Assembly: GCF_007677875.1 (NCBI RefSeq)
Contig: NZ_VEDO01000004.1
Coordinates: 62,001-126,000 of the forward strand
Length of the DNA stretch: 64,000 nt
Reading direction: 5' to 3'
From: Variovorax boronicumulans
GTDB taxonomy: Bacteria > Pseudomonadota > Gammaproteobacteria > Burkholderiales > Burkholderiaceae_C
This document shows, one piece after another, positions 27,467 to 36,347 of this stretch (the stretch's first letter is position 1; each line of letters opens with the position of its first letter). Below the pieces are notes generated by a model that was not told the DNA's origin, made no database searches, and saw only the letters and a list, made by a program, of their open reading frames with translations. Position numbers and translations under genes: made by a program.

Positions 27467-27483
27467 GCCGGGCTCAGCCCGGC
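27467..27483. terminator. Bidirectional hairpin shared by rhlE and apaH ends
   Basis: GCCGGGC (27467-27473) and GCCCGGC (27477-27483) form a perfect 7-bp stem. The three loop bases 27474-27476 are exactly the apaH stop codon on the minus strand. It lies ten bases after the rhlE stop. No long T run follows in either direction, so it is a possible weak or Rho-assisted terminator. Confidence 0.5.
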
Positions 27484-28316
27484 TGTTGTGCCTGCGGGCA
27501 GTCCACCTGCACCAGCGCCTGCTGCGCTGCATCGGTGCCCACGCGCAACGCGCTGAGCGGGCCGCCCCAGACACAGCCTGTGTCCAGGCAGTAGAGATCG
27601 TCACGGTCCAACCAGCCCAAGGTGGACCAATGGCCGAAGGCCACAGTCACACCGGCTGTGCGTCGGCCCGGTACCTCGAACCAGGGCATGAAGCCCGCCG
27701 GCGCCGCGCCGGCGCCCTCCTTGGCCTCGAATTCCATCTGGCCCTCGGCGCTGCAAAAGCGCAGCCGCGTGAGCGCGTTGATGACCACGCGCAGGCGGTC
27801 GTTGCCGGTCAGTGCGTCGTCCCATCGGTCGGGCTGGTTGCCGTACATCTCGTGCAGGAAGTCGCCGATGTGCGGGCCACGCAGCACGTCCTGCAGCTCG
27901 CCTGCCAGCGCTACCGTGCGCGCGGCCGTCCACTGCGGAAGCACGCCGGCATGCACCATGAGCAGTTCACGGCCGGCCACGGTCTCATGCAACGCGAGCG
28001 GCTGGCAGCGCAGCCAGTCCAGCAGCGCGGCGCGGTCGGGCGCGGCGAGCAGGGCGTCCAGCGTGTCGCGCCTGTGCGGCCGGCGCACGCCCCAGGCGCA
28101 GGCCAGGAGGTGCATGTCGTGGTTGCCGAGCAGGCAGCGCGCGCTGCCCTCCAGCGCCATGAGCCGGCGCAGCACCTCGGCCGATGCCGGGCCGCGGTTG
28201 ACCAGGTCGCCCAGCACATAGACCGTGTCGCGGCTGGGTGAGAAATCGATGGCCTGCAGCAGCCGGCCCAAAGGCTCGTCGCAGCCCTGCACATCCCCGA
28301 TCAGATAAGACGCCAT
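27474..28316 (-). CDS. apaH: Symmetrical bis(5'-nucleosyl)-tetraphosphatase
   Basis: 280 residues. Splits Ap4A to two ADP and removes Np4-type RNA caps. Metallophosphatase motifs are GDVQGCDEPL, LGDLVNRGPAS and LLGNHDMHLL, followed by the later MVHAG. The length matches the family. The start is ATG 28316 (MASYLIGDVQG). Its stop codon lies in the loop of the shared terminal hairpin. Confidence 0.95.
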   Translation of the reverse strand: MASYLIGDVQGCDEPLGRLLQAIDFSPSRDTVYVLGDLVNRGPASAEVLRRLMALEGSARCLLGNHDMHLLACAWGVRRPHRRDTLDALLAAPDRAALLDWLRCQPLALHETVAGRELLMVHAGVLPQWTAARTVALAGELQDVLRGPHIGDFLHEMYGNQPDRWDDALTGNDRLRVVINALTRLRFCSAEGQMEFEAKEGAGAAPAGFMPWFEVPGRRTAGVTVAFGHWSTLGWLDRDDLYCLDTGCVWGGPLSALRVGTDAAQQALVQVDCPQAQQPG

Positions 28317-28391
28317 GTGTACTCCAACAACGACGCGCGACTCTACACGTGCCGAATGCGGTAGATTGCATGGGCATCAGGGAGGACAGCC

Positions 28392-28877
28392 ATGGATTCG
28401 ACTTCGGGTTTCGGGGAACTGAGCGACCTCGACCGCTCCGAGCTGCAGATGGCCTACGGCGCCTGCGTGGCCGACATCGAACTCTTCACGCGCCAGCAAT
28501 GGTGGGCCGGTGCCTATGCGCTGGTGATCTACGCGCTGCTGCTGGCCGGCGTGCATCAGCTGGTCGATCCGGTCACCGGAGCAAGCTGGCGCCACTGGGT
28601 GCTGGTGGTGATCACCTGGGCCATCTGCCTGTACGGGCTGCTCGCGATCAAGCGCATGCAGATTTCCATTGCGGTCGGGCGGCGCCGGCTGGACCGCGTG
28701 CGCGCGTTCTTCGGCCGTCCGTTCCAGGAGATCTGGTCGATCGCGCGGCCGCGCGAGGACATCCACCGCATGCTGTACGGCGTGATGGTCCTTGGCGCCG
28801 TGCTCGTGACCTGGATGGCACTGGACAAGGCCTACGGCGTCGCCCTGCCCATGCCCGCGCCCATGCCGCTGTCCTGA
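28392..28877 (+). CDS. Small membrane protein of unknown function
   Basis: 161 residues with three predicted membrane helices (about 40-58, 68-88 and 132-150). A soluble N-terminal segment (FGELSDLDRSELQMAYGACV) comes first, and a basic loop follows (SIAVGRRRLDRVRAFFGRPF). No family is recognised. The stop codon overlaps the start of the downstream CNNM-type gene (TGATG), so they are translated together and may function together. Confidence 0.75.
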   Translation: MDSTSGFGELSDLDRSELQMAYGACVADIELFTRQQWWAGAYALVIYALLLAGVHQLVDPVTGASWRHWVLVVITWAICLYGLLAIKRMQISIAVGRRRLDRVRAFFGRPFQEIWSIARPREDIHRMLYGVMVLGAVLVTWMALDKAYGVALPMPAPMPLS

Positions 28878-30193
28878 TGGACTTTCTGCTGATCGCGCTG
28901 TTGACCGCGCTCAACGGCGTGTTCGCAATGTCGGAGATGGCGCTGGCCACCAGCCGCAAGGCGCGTCTGGTGGCCATGGCCGAGAGCGGCGACAAGGGCG
29001 CGGCCGCGGCGCTGGCGCTGCTGGGCAACCCCACGCGCTTTCTCTCGACCGTGCAGGTCGGCATCACGCTGATCGGCATGCTCAACGGCATCCTGGGCGA
29101 GGCCGCGTTCAGCAGCGTGGTGGCCGGCTGGCTCGCGGCACTGGGCCTGGGCGAGCGCGTGGCCGACATCGTGGCCACGGCGCTGGTCGTCACCGCCATC
29201 ACCTTCGTGACCATCGTGTTCGGCGAGCTCGTGCCCAAGCGCATCGCGCAGCTGCACCCTGAGAAGGTGGCGCACTTGGTGAGCCGGCCCATGACCTGGG
29301 TTGCGATGGTGGCCAAACCCTTCGTGCGGCTGCTCTCGCTGAGCACGCAGGGCGTGCTGGCGGCGTTGCGCGTGGACACGGCCGGCAACCGCGCCGTGAC
29401 CGAAGAGGAGATTGCCGCCAGCCTCGAGGAGGGCGTGGACGCCGGTGTGATCGAGGCCCACGAGCACCGCATGGTGCGCAACCTGTTTCACCTGGACGAG
29501 CGGCCGCTGACCTCCATCATGGTCCCGCGTGACGAGGTCGGCTGGCTCGATGCCGGCCTGCCGGTGCTCGACGCGCTGCGCCTGGCCGGTGGCGAAGGCG
29601 AGCATGCCGGCCATTCCTGGTATCCGGTGTGCCGCGGTTCGCTGGACGACGTGGTGGGCATCGTCAGCGTGGCGCGGCTGCTGGCGCTGGCCGGCCAGGA
29701 TCCGAAGGCGCCGATCGGTGCGCACGCGCTGTCCGCCACCTTCGTGCCCGAGACCCTGTCGGGCCTGGAACTGCTGGAGCAGTTCCGTGCGCGCGCTGGC
29801 CGCATGGTCTTCGTGGTCGACGAATACGGCGTGGTGCAAGGCGTGCTGACGCCGCGCGACCTGCTGGAGGCCATCACGGGTGAGCTGCAGCCTGAGACCC
29901 AGACGGAAGCCTGGGCCACGGCGCGCGGCGACGGCTCCTGGCTGCTGGATGGGTTGATGCCAGTGGGTGAACTCAAGGCGCGCCTGGAGATCGAGGAGTT
30001 GCCCGAGGAGGACCGCGGCCGCTACAACACCGTGGCCGGCCTGCTCATGGCCGTCTCGGGCCATCTGCCCGCGACCGGCGAGCGCATCGAATGCGCGGGC
30101 TGGGTGTTCGAGGTGCTCGACCTGGACGGCCGGCGCATCGACAAGGTGCTGGCGGAGCCGCTCGGCGCCGACGAGGGCAGCGCCGGGGGCTGA
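28877..30193 (+). CDS. CNNM/CorC-type membrane protein (hemolysin family, DUF21-CBS-CorC_HlyC)
   Basis: 438 residues. A DUF21/CNNM membrane domain with about four helices (1-180) holds the conserved FGELVPKRIA. A CBS pair follows (ERPLTSIMVPRDEVGWLD and VVDEYGVVQGVLTPRDLLEA). A C-terminal CorC_HlyC domain contains YNTVAGLLMAVSGHLP. Such proteins export or sense Mg2+/divalent cations, and the hemolysin label is historical. The start is at the TGATG overlap with the preceding gene. Confidence 0.9.
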   Translation: MDFLLIALLTALNGVFAMSEMALATSRKARLVAMAESGDKGAAAALALLGNPTRFLSTVQVGITLIGMLNGILGEAAFSSVVAGWLAALGLGERVADIVATALVVTAITFVTIVFGELVPKRIAQLHPEKVAHLVSRPMTWVAMVAKPFVRLLSLSTQGVLAALRVDTAGNRAVTEEEIAASLEEGVDAGVIEAHEHRMVRNLFHLDERPLTSIMVPRDEVGWLDAGLPVLDALRLAGGEGEHAGHSWYPVCRGSLDDVVGIVSVARLLALAGQDPKAPIGAHALSATFVPETLSGLELLEQFRARAGRMVFVVDEYGVVQGVLTPRDLLEAITGELQPETQTEAWATARGDGSWLLDGLMPVGELKARLEIEELPEEDRGRYNTVAGLLMAVSGHLPATGERIECAGWVFEVLDLDGRRIDKVLAEPLGADEGSAGG

Positions 30194-30771
30194 TCAGCGG
30201 GTTTCGACACCGGTGAATCCGGCATCGGGACAGCGTTCGCCCTGCACGGCGCCGGGGTGAACAGCGCGTCGAGCGCGGCCAGCAGAGCTTCGGGCAGCTG
30301 CAGTGCGCAGGCCGCCAGGTTCTGGCGCGAATGGGCCTGGCGCCGCGTGCGCGGGATCCCCAGCACATGCGGCTGGCGCCGCAGCAGCCAGGCCAGGGCC
30401 AGGGCGGCCAGCGTCTGCACCGCGGGCGGCTTGTCGGTCCAGCACGGCCGCCTCCGCGCCGCGTTCCCAGAGCGAATACTCGCTCTGCACGGCTGCGGTT
30501 GGGGTGCTGCGCGTGGGCCTGGCGCAGGCTGTCCGCGCCAATCTCGGAAAAGCCCAGCGCCGCGACCTTGCCGGCCTGCACGGGCTCGGCCATCGCGCCC
30601 ACGACCTCGGCCAGCCGCACCTGCCGATCGCGCCGGTGGCATTACAGGCCGATGCGCTCCACGCCCAGGCGCCGGAGCGAGGCTTCGCAGGCGGCGCGGA
30701 TGTAGCCCGGCGCGTTGTCGATGCGGCCTTCGTACGTGCCCTGCGTGCGCACAATGCCGAACTTGGTGACT
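30194..30771 (-). pseudogene. Aldo/keto reductase pseudogene, 5' part deleted and several frameshifts
   Basis: Successive minus-strand fragments in different frames rebuild an aldo/keto reductase: TKFGIVRTQGTYEGRID with RRLGVERIGL (30642-30771), VGAMAEPVQAGKVAALGFSE with RQAHAQHP (about 30490-30620), QSEYSLWER, then ALAWLLRRQPHVLGIPRTRR, and the natural end GAVQGERCPDAGFTGVETR with stop at 30194-30196. At least four frame changes are needed. The first 60-70 residues, including the catalytic Tyr region, and part of the middle are missing. It cannot make a working enzyme. It begins exactly where the divergent LysR remnant begins. Confidence 0.85.
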
Positions 30772-31235
30772 GCCGGCGTGCGGCCCAGGCCATGAACGTC
30801 TCGCCGTCGGCGCTGAGCCAGGCCGTGCGCACGCTGGAGCAATCCCTGGGCGTGCCGCTTCTGCAGCGCACCACGCGCAGCGTGGCGCCCACCGAGGCCG
30901 GCCGCGCGTTGCTGGCCGAGCTGCAGCCCCTGCTGGGCGACTCCTGCGCGCCCATCGCGGCATCCAGCTGGAGGTCAGCAGCCAGGACGCCATGGCCGAC
31001 ATCGTGCCGGGCGGTTTCGATGCCGGCGTGCGCTTTCCCGAAGCCCTGCCGCAGGGCATGGTGGCGGTGCCAGTGGGGCCCATGCAGCGCTTTTGCGTGG
31101 TCGCGCGGCCCTGGCGCAGGCGCTGGCGGACTGGTGCCCGCCAGAGCCCGGCTTTCACCTGTACTACCCGGGCCGGCGCCAGGTGAGCCCGGCCCTGCGG
31201 GCCTTGATGAACTGGGTGAAGGCCCGGCCGGCAGC
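30771..31235 (+). pseudogene. LysR-family regulator pseudogene, truncated and frameshifted
   Basis: Starting mid-helix-turn-helix, the plus strand reads RRAAQAMNVSPSALSQAVRT, then LEQSLGVPLLQRTTRSVAPT with EAGRALLAELQ. After a frame change and internal loss it gives DIVPGGFDAGVRFPEALPQG and VPVGPMQRFCVVARP. After another change it gives DWCPPEPGFHLYYPGRRQV, a typical LysR effector-domain end. The first 25 or so residues and roughly half of the effector domain are gone. Next to an aldo/keto reductase remnant, it was probably that gene's divergent regulator. Confidence 0.85.
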
Positions 31236-31240
31236 TCAGT

Positions 31241-32293
<1,053 letters not shown>

Positions 32294-32402
32294 GGGGACA
32301 GGGTGCCTGCGACGGCACAGGGGGCAAATGGGTACGCGTAGGAGACTAAAATCCGCGCGAATTCTACGGGGGCTCCCCCCCGCCACCCGCTCCATCCCCT
32401 TG

Positions 32403-33077
32403 ATGCAACAGTTGGCCCTCGACATCGGCCTGGCCTCCGGCCCACTGCTCACGAACTTCTTCGCCGGGCCGAACCAGGCTGCGCTGGAGCATCTGCAGCT
32501 GTGGTCCGGCAGCCCCACGCGATCGCCCGTGCCGACCTACCTGTGGGGGCCGGAGGGCTGCGGCAAGACGCATCTGCTGGAGGCCGTGCGCGCGGCGCTG
32601 CGCGACCAGGGTGGCAAGGTGGGCTGGCTCGACCCCAGCGTGGCGGAGCCGCCGGAGTTCGACGACGACTGGGCCGCCGTGCTGCTGGACGACGTGCAGC
32701 ACTACTCGGCGGTGCAGCAGCACGCGGCCTTCAACTGGTTCGTCAACGCCCAGGGGCTGCAGCGCTGGGTGCTGGGCGCCGGCACGCTGCCGCCGGCCGA
32801 TCTGCCGCTGCGCGACGACCTGCGCTCGCGGCTGGGCTGGGGCCATGTGTTCCAGTTGCAACTGCTGTCCGAGGCCGAGCGCCGCGCCGTGCTGCGCCAG
32901 CAGGCCGACGCGCGCGGCATCTTCCTGTCCGACGAGGTGATGGACTTCATGTTGCGGCGCTTCAGCCGCGACCTGGCCAGCTTGGTCCAACTGCTGGACC
33001 ACCTGGACGGCTATGCGTTGCAGACCCAGCGCGCCATCACCATTCCGCTGATCAAGTCCATGCTGGAGCACACTTGA
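32403..33077 (+). CDS. hda: DnaA regulatory inactivator Hda
   Basis: 224 residues. AAA+ protein that, bound to the DNA-loaded beta clamp, stimulates DnaA-ATP hydrolysis to stop re-initiation. The N-terminal MQQLALDI contains a candidate clamp-binding motif (QLALDI). Walker A is GPEGCGKT and Walker B-like is AVLLDDVQ. The arginine-rich ending resembles DnaA domain III. The 3' end overlaps the next gene's TTG start by four bases (TTGA), so translation is coupled. A TAAAAT at 32346-32351 is a possible -10. Confidence 0.92.
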   Translation: MQQLALDIGLASGPLLTNFFAGPNQAALEHLQLWSGSPTRSPVPTYLWGPEGCGKTHLLEAVRAALRDQGGKVGWLDPSVAEPPEFDDDWAAVLLDDVQHYSAVQQHAAFNWFVNAQGLQRWVLGAGTLPPADLPLRDDLRSRLGWGHVFQLQLLSEAERRAVLRQQADARGIFLSDEVMDFMLRRFSRDLASLVQLLDHLDGYALQTQRAITIPLIKSMLEHT

Positions 33078-33763
33078 ACCTGGCCTTGTTCGATCTGGAC
33101 CACACGCTGCTGCAGATCGATTCCGACCACGCCTGGGGCGTCCACACCACCCGCATCGGCTGGACCGACCCGGAGGCCTTCGCCCGGCGCAACGACGAGT
33201 TCTATGCGCACTACAAGGCCGGCACGCTGGACATCCACGACTACGTGCGCTTCGCTACCGATGCCGTGCGCGAGCGCGGCCCGCAGGCCGCCGCCGCCGC
33301 CCACGCCGACTTCATGCGCGAGATGGTGCTGCCGGCCCTGCTGCCGGTGGCACGCGCGCTCGTGGAGCAGCACCGCGCGCGCGGCGACACGCTGCTGCTG
33401 GTCACCGCCACCAACGAGTTCGTGACCCGGCCCATCGCCCAGGCGCTGGGCGTCGAGCACCTGATCGCCGTGGAACTGGAGCGCGCCCCCCTGCCCGACG
33501 GAAGCGGCGACTGGATCACGGGCGCGATCCGCGGCGTGCCATCGGCCCGCGAGGGCAAGGTCACGCGCATGCAGGCCTGGCTGGCCGAACGCGGCCTCGA
33601 CTGGGACCGCGTGCACTGCACCTTCTACTCCGACTCCATCAACGATCTGCCGCTCCTGGAGAAGGTTCAGGTTCCGGTGGCCACCAACCCCGACGACCGC
33701 CTGCGGGCGATCGCGCAGGCGCGCGGCTGGCGCATCCTGGACCTGTTCGACAAACTGCAATGA
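33074..33763 (+). CDS. HAD-superfamily IB phosphatase
   Basis: 229 residues starting at TTG 33074, the only start just before motif I. Motif I is FDLDHTLLQ, with His where the usual motif has Gly. Motif II is in VTATNEF, the motif III Lys in AREGKVTR, and motif IV is FYSDSINDLPLL. The HAD-IB type is the same as that of the gene at 5805-6497. It is coupled to hda upstream (TTGA) and pcnB downstream (ATGA). The purM/hda/HAD/pcnB/folK order is conserved in this bacterial group, but the substrate is unknown. Confidence 0.9.
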   Translation: MNLALFDLDHTLLQIDSDHAWGVHTTRIGWTDPEAFARRNDEFYAHYKAGTLDIHDYVRFATDAVRERGPQAAAAAHADFMREMVLPALLPVARALVEQHRARGDTLLLVTATNEFVTRPIAQALGVEHLIAVELERAPLPDGSGDWITGAIRGVPSAREGKVTRMQAWLAERGLDWDRVHCTFYSDSINDLPLLEKVQVPVATNPDDRLRAIAQARGWRILDLFDKLQ

Positions 33764-35304
33764 TCAAGAAACTCATCGACAAGCTGCTGGGCAAGAGCGC
33801 ACCCGCCCCCCGCGGCCGCCCCAAGTTCGGCAAGCGCCAGGAGATCCCGGCCGAGGTCCACAAGATCGACCCGAACCTCGTGGACGAGCGCGCCAACAAC
33901 GTCGTCAGCCAGCTCCAGCAGGCCGGCTACGAGGCCTACATCGTGGGCGGTGCCGTGCGCGACCTGCTGGTGGGCCTCAAGCCCAAGGATTTCGACGTGG
34001 CCACCAATGCCACGCCCGAGCAGGTCAAGGCCTTGTTCCGCCGGGCCTTCATCATCGGCCGGCGCTTTCGGATCGTGCACGTGGTCTACGGCCGCGGACG
34101 CGAGCACGAGGTCATCGAGGTTTCCACCTTCCGTGCCTACCTGGACAACAGCGCGGCCGAACAGGTGGCCGGCAACGAGCGCACCAGCAAGAGCGAGCTG
34201 GCCGGCATGCAGCATGCCGTGGACGCCACCGGCCGCGTGCTGCGCGACAACGTCTGGGGCCCGCAGGAAGAAGACGCGGCGCGGCGCGACTTCAGCATCA
34301 ACGCGATGTACTACGACCCCAAACGCCAGATCGTGGTGGACTACCACGACGGCCTGAAGGACGTGCAGAGCCGCCGGATCCGCATGATCGGCGACCCGGC
34401 CACCCGCTACCGCGAAGACCCGGTGCGCATCATCCGCGCCGTGCGTTTCGCGGCCAAGCTCGGCGCCCTGGGCTTCACGATCGACCCCAAGACGGCGGCG
34501 CCGCTCGTGCAGTCGCAGAAGCTGCTGGCCGAGGTGCCGCAGAGCCGCCTGTTCGACGAGATGCTCAAGCTCCTGCAAACGGGCCATTCCATCGCCACCA
34601 TCGAGAAGCTCAAGGAATTGGGCATGGCCACCGGCATCTACCCTCTGCTGGACCTGGTGGTCGAGCGTGCCGACCAGCCCTTCGTGCGTGCCGCACTGCA
34701 GGACACCGACCGCCGCGTCGGCGAGGGCAAGCCCGTGGCGCCCAGCTTCCTCTTGGCTTGCGTGCTGTGGGCTGACGTGCGCGACGGTTGGAAGAGCCGC
34801 ATCGAGCACAAGCGCCAGCCGCCATTCCCGGCGCTGCAAGACGCCATCGAGGACGTGTTCAGCGCACGCATCGGCGATGTCTCCGGCCGCGGCAAGCTGG
34901 CCGGCGACATGCGCGAGACCTGGACCATGCAGCCGCGCTTCGACAAGCGCACCGGCAGCGCGCCCTGGAGCCTGATCGAACAGCCGCGCTTTCGCGCCGC
35001 GTTCGACTTCATGCGCCTGCGCGCCGACTGCGGCGAGGTCGACGAGGCGCTGGCCGAGTGGTGGCAGGAGTTCAGTCAGGCCAGCGATGAGCGGCGGCAG
35101 GATTTGCTGGAGCAGGCGCGTGAGGAGTCGGGGCGGGCGCGTGTGCGGGTGGTGAAGGGCGCCAAGCGCGAAGCCGACGCGTCGGACGAGGGCGTGCCTT
35201 CGCCGGCAGGGGACGATGCCGTGGCACCCAAGAAGCGGCGCCGCCGCCGCAAGCCTGCCGGCGAACGCAGCGCGTCGGCGCCAGCGCCTGACGGCGGCGC
35301 CTGA
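33760..35304 (+). CDS. pcnB: Poly(A) polymerase I
   Basis: 514 residues. Adds 3' poly(A) tails that speed mRNA decay. The class II nucleotidyltransferase head reads YIVGGAVRDLLVGLKPKDFD with catalytic Asp residues in DFDVATNA. RREDARRDFSIN-like and RYREDPVRIIRAVRFAAKLG segments follow. The C-terminal tail is highly basic (KKRRRRRKPAGERS), typical of PcnB as opposed to tRNA CCA transferase. The start overlaps the HAD stop by four bases. Confidence 0.95.
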   Translation: MIKKLIDKLLGKSAPAPRGRPKFGKRQEIPAEVHKIDPNLVDERANNVVSQLQQAGYEAYIVGGAVRDLLVGLKPKDFDVATNATPEQVKALFRRAFIIGRRFRIVHVVYGRGREHEVIEVSTFRAYLDNSAAEQVAGNERTSKSELAGMQHAVDATGRVLRDNVWGPQEEDAARRDFSINAMYYDPKRQIVVDYHDGLKDVQSRRIRMIGDPATRYREDPVRIIRAVRFAAKLGALGFTIDPKTAAPLVQSQKLLAEVPQSRLFDEMLKLLQTGHSIATIEKLKELGMATGIYPLLDLVVERADQPFVRAALQDTDRRVGEGKPVAPSFLLACVLWADVRDGWKSRIEHKRQPPFPALQDAIEDVFSARIGDVSGRGKLAGDMRETWTMQPRFDKRTGSAPWSLIEQPRFRAAFDFMRLRADCGEVDEALAEWWQEFSQASDERRQDLLEQAREESGRARVRVVKGAKREADASDEGVPSPAGDDAVAPKKRRRRRKPAGERSASAPAPDGGA

Positions 35305-35308
35305 TCGG

Positions 35309-35806
35309 ATGGGTGCCCCGACCACCGCCTTCGTCGGGCTTGGCGGCAACCTGGGCGATGCGCGTGCGACGGTTCTGTGGGCGCTGCAAGCACTCGCCGG
35401 GTTGCCGGAGACCAGCGTTGTGAAGGCATCGTCGCTGTACCGCAGTGCGCCGGTCGATGCCTACGGCCCGGACTACATCAACGCGGTCGCGCAACTGCAA
35501 ACGCGCCTTGCGCCGCTCGACTTGCTGGACGGTCTGCAGGGGCTCGAAGCGCTGCAGGGAAGGCAGCGCCCCTACGTCAACGCGCCGCGCACGCTGGACC
35601 TTGATCTGCTGCTCTACGGCAGTGGCCACTGGGACCTGCCGCGGCTGACAATTCCGCATCCACGGATGTGGCAACGGGCTTTCGTCGTCCTGCCGCTGGC
35701 GGAAATCGCCCCGGAACTTGTGACCTCGCAGGCGATCGATGCCGTCGCGTCACAAGTGGTTGTGCGTTGCCCTATGCCGGCAGACGGCGGCGACCCACGG
35801 GGCTGA
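35309..35806 (+). CDS. folK: 2-amino-4-hydroxy-6-hydroxymethyldihydropteridine pyrophosphokinase
   Basis: 165 residues. Transfers pyrophosphate from ATP to the pterin in folate synthesis. AFVGLGGNLGDARATV, SSLYRSAPVDAYGPDYINAV and RTLDLDLLLYG are the family motifs. The metal-binding Asp pair is in DLDLL and the substrate loop follows in IPHPRMWQRAFVVLPLAEIA. It lies four bases after pcnB, and is the last housekeeping gene before the polysaccharide locus. Confidence 0.95.
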   Translation: MGAPTTAFVGLGGNLGDARATVLWALQALAGLPETSVVKASSLYRSAPVDAYGPDYINAVAQLQTRLAPLDLLDGLQGLEALQGRQRPYVNAPRTLDLDLLLYGSGHWDLPRLTIPHPRMWQRAFVVLPLAEIAPELVTSQAIDAVASQVVVRCPMPADGGDPRG

Positions 35807-35858
35807 CAGTGGCGCGTTGCGTTCGGCGGCGTGTGGCGGCCGACGGGCGGACGGGGGC

Positions 35859-36182
35859 TCAGTCGCGCTGGCCGGACCGGCGCTTGATGATGACGCCCAT
35901 GACCAGCAACCCGGCGAGCAGCATGGCATTGCCGGTTTGCTCGTCGCCTTGGGCCGTCGGGGACGCCGAAGCAGCACGGCCGCGGTTGGACGCACCTGCA
36001 TCGAAGCGCAGTGCGTCGCCCACAAACTGCGTGGCCGTGAACTGGGCTTGGTGCACCCAGGCCTGAAGTTGCTGGTCGACCCTCACGGTCAACGGTGGAG
36101 TGCCAGCGTCCTGTGCCGCAAAAACCGTTGCCGCACCGGACAAGGCAAAAACACAAATCGCGAGGGAAGAAATTTTCCGCAT
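35859..36182 (-). CDS. Small exported protein with C-terminal membrane anchor
   Basis: 107 residues, not recognised. It has a signal peptide (MRKISSLAICVFALSG, cleavage near VFAA), a short soluble middle, and a C-terminal hydrophobic segment (NAMLLAGLLVMGVIIK) followed by basic residues. This looks like a sorting/anchor tail but lacks a PEP or similar motif. ATG 36182 is chosen because AAAGGA precedes it. A longer form from ATG 36203 has no ribosome site. It is divergent from the polysaccharide operon across the region with the inverted repeat. Confidence 0.7.
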   Translation of the reverse strand: MRKISSLAICVFALSGAATVFAAQDAGTPPLTVRVDQQLQAWVHQAQFTATQFVGDALRFDAGASNRGRAASASPTAQGDEQTGNAMLLAGLLVMGVIIKRRSGQRD

Positions 36183-36222
36183 TGTGAATTCCTTTCTGTG
36201 CATAGTGGAGGGAAGAGTCAGG

Positions 36223-36290
36223 GTTAGTGTGTAGACTATTGTGCAGTGCAGCAATAGTCTGAATGGACTAAGTGGGCTGAACGTACTAAC
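36223..36290. promoter_or_regulatory. Nested inverted repeats in front of the polysaccharide operon
   Basis: A perfect inverted repeat, AGACTATTG (36233-36241) and CAATAGTCT (36252-36260), has a 10-base centre. It is enclosed by GTTAGT (36223-36228) and ACTAAC (36285-36290). It lies in the 165-base gap between two divergent genes and is more AT-rich than its surroundings. The form is that of an operator for a dimeric regulator controlling the EpsF-type gene and/or the divergent small gene. A standard -35/-10 pair is not clear. Confidence 0.6.
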
Positions 36291-36347
36291 GAGGGCAGGG
36301 CGGCGACCGACTGCCGCGACAATGGCCGGCCTCTGGAGAGCTGTCAC

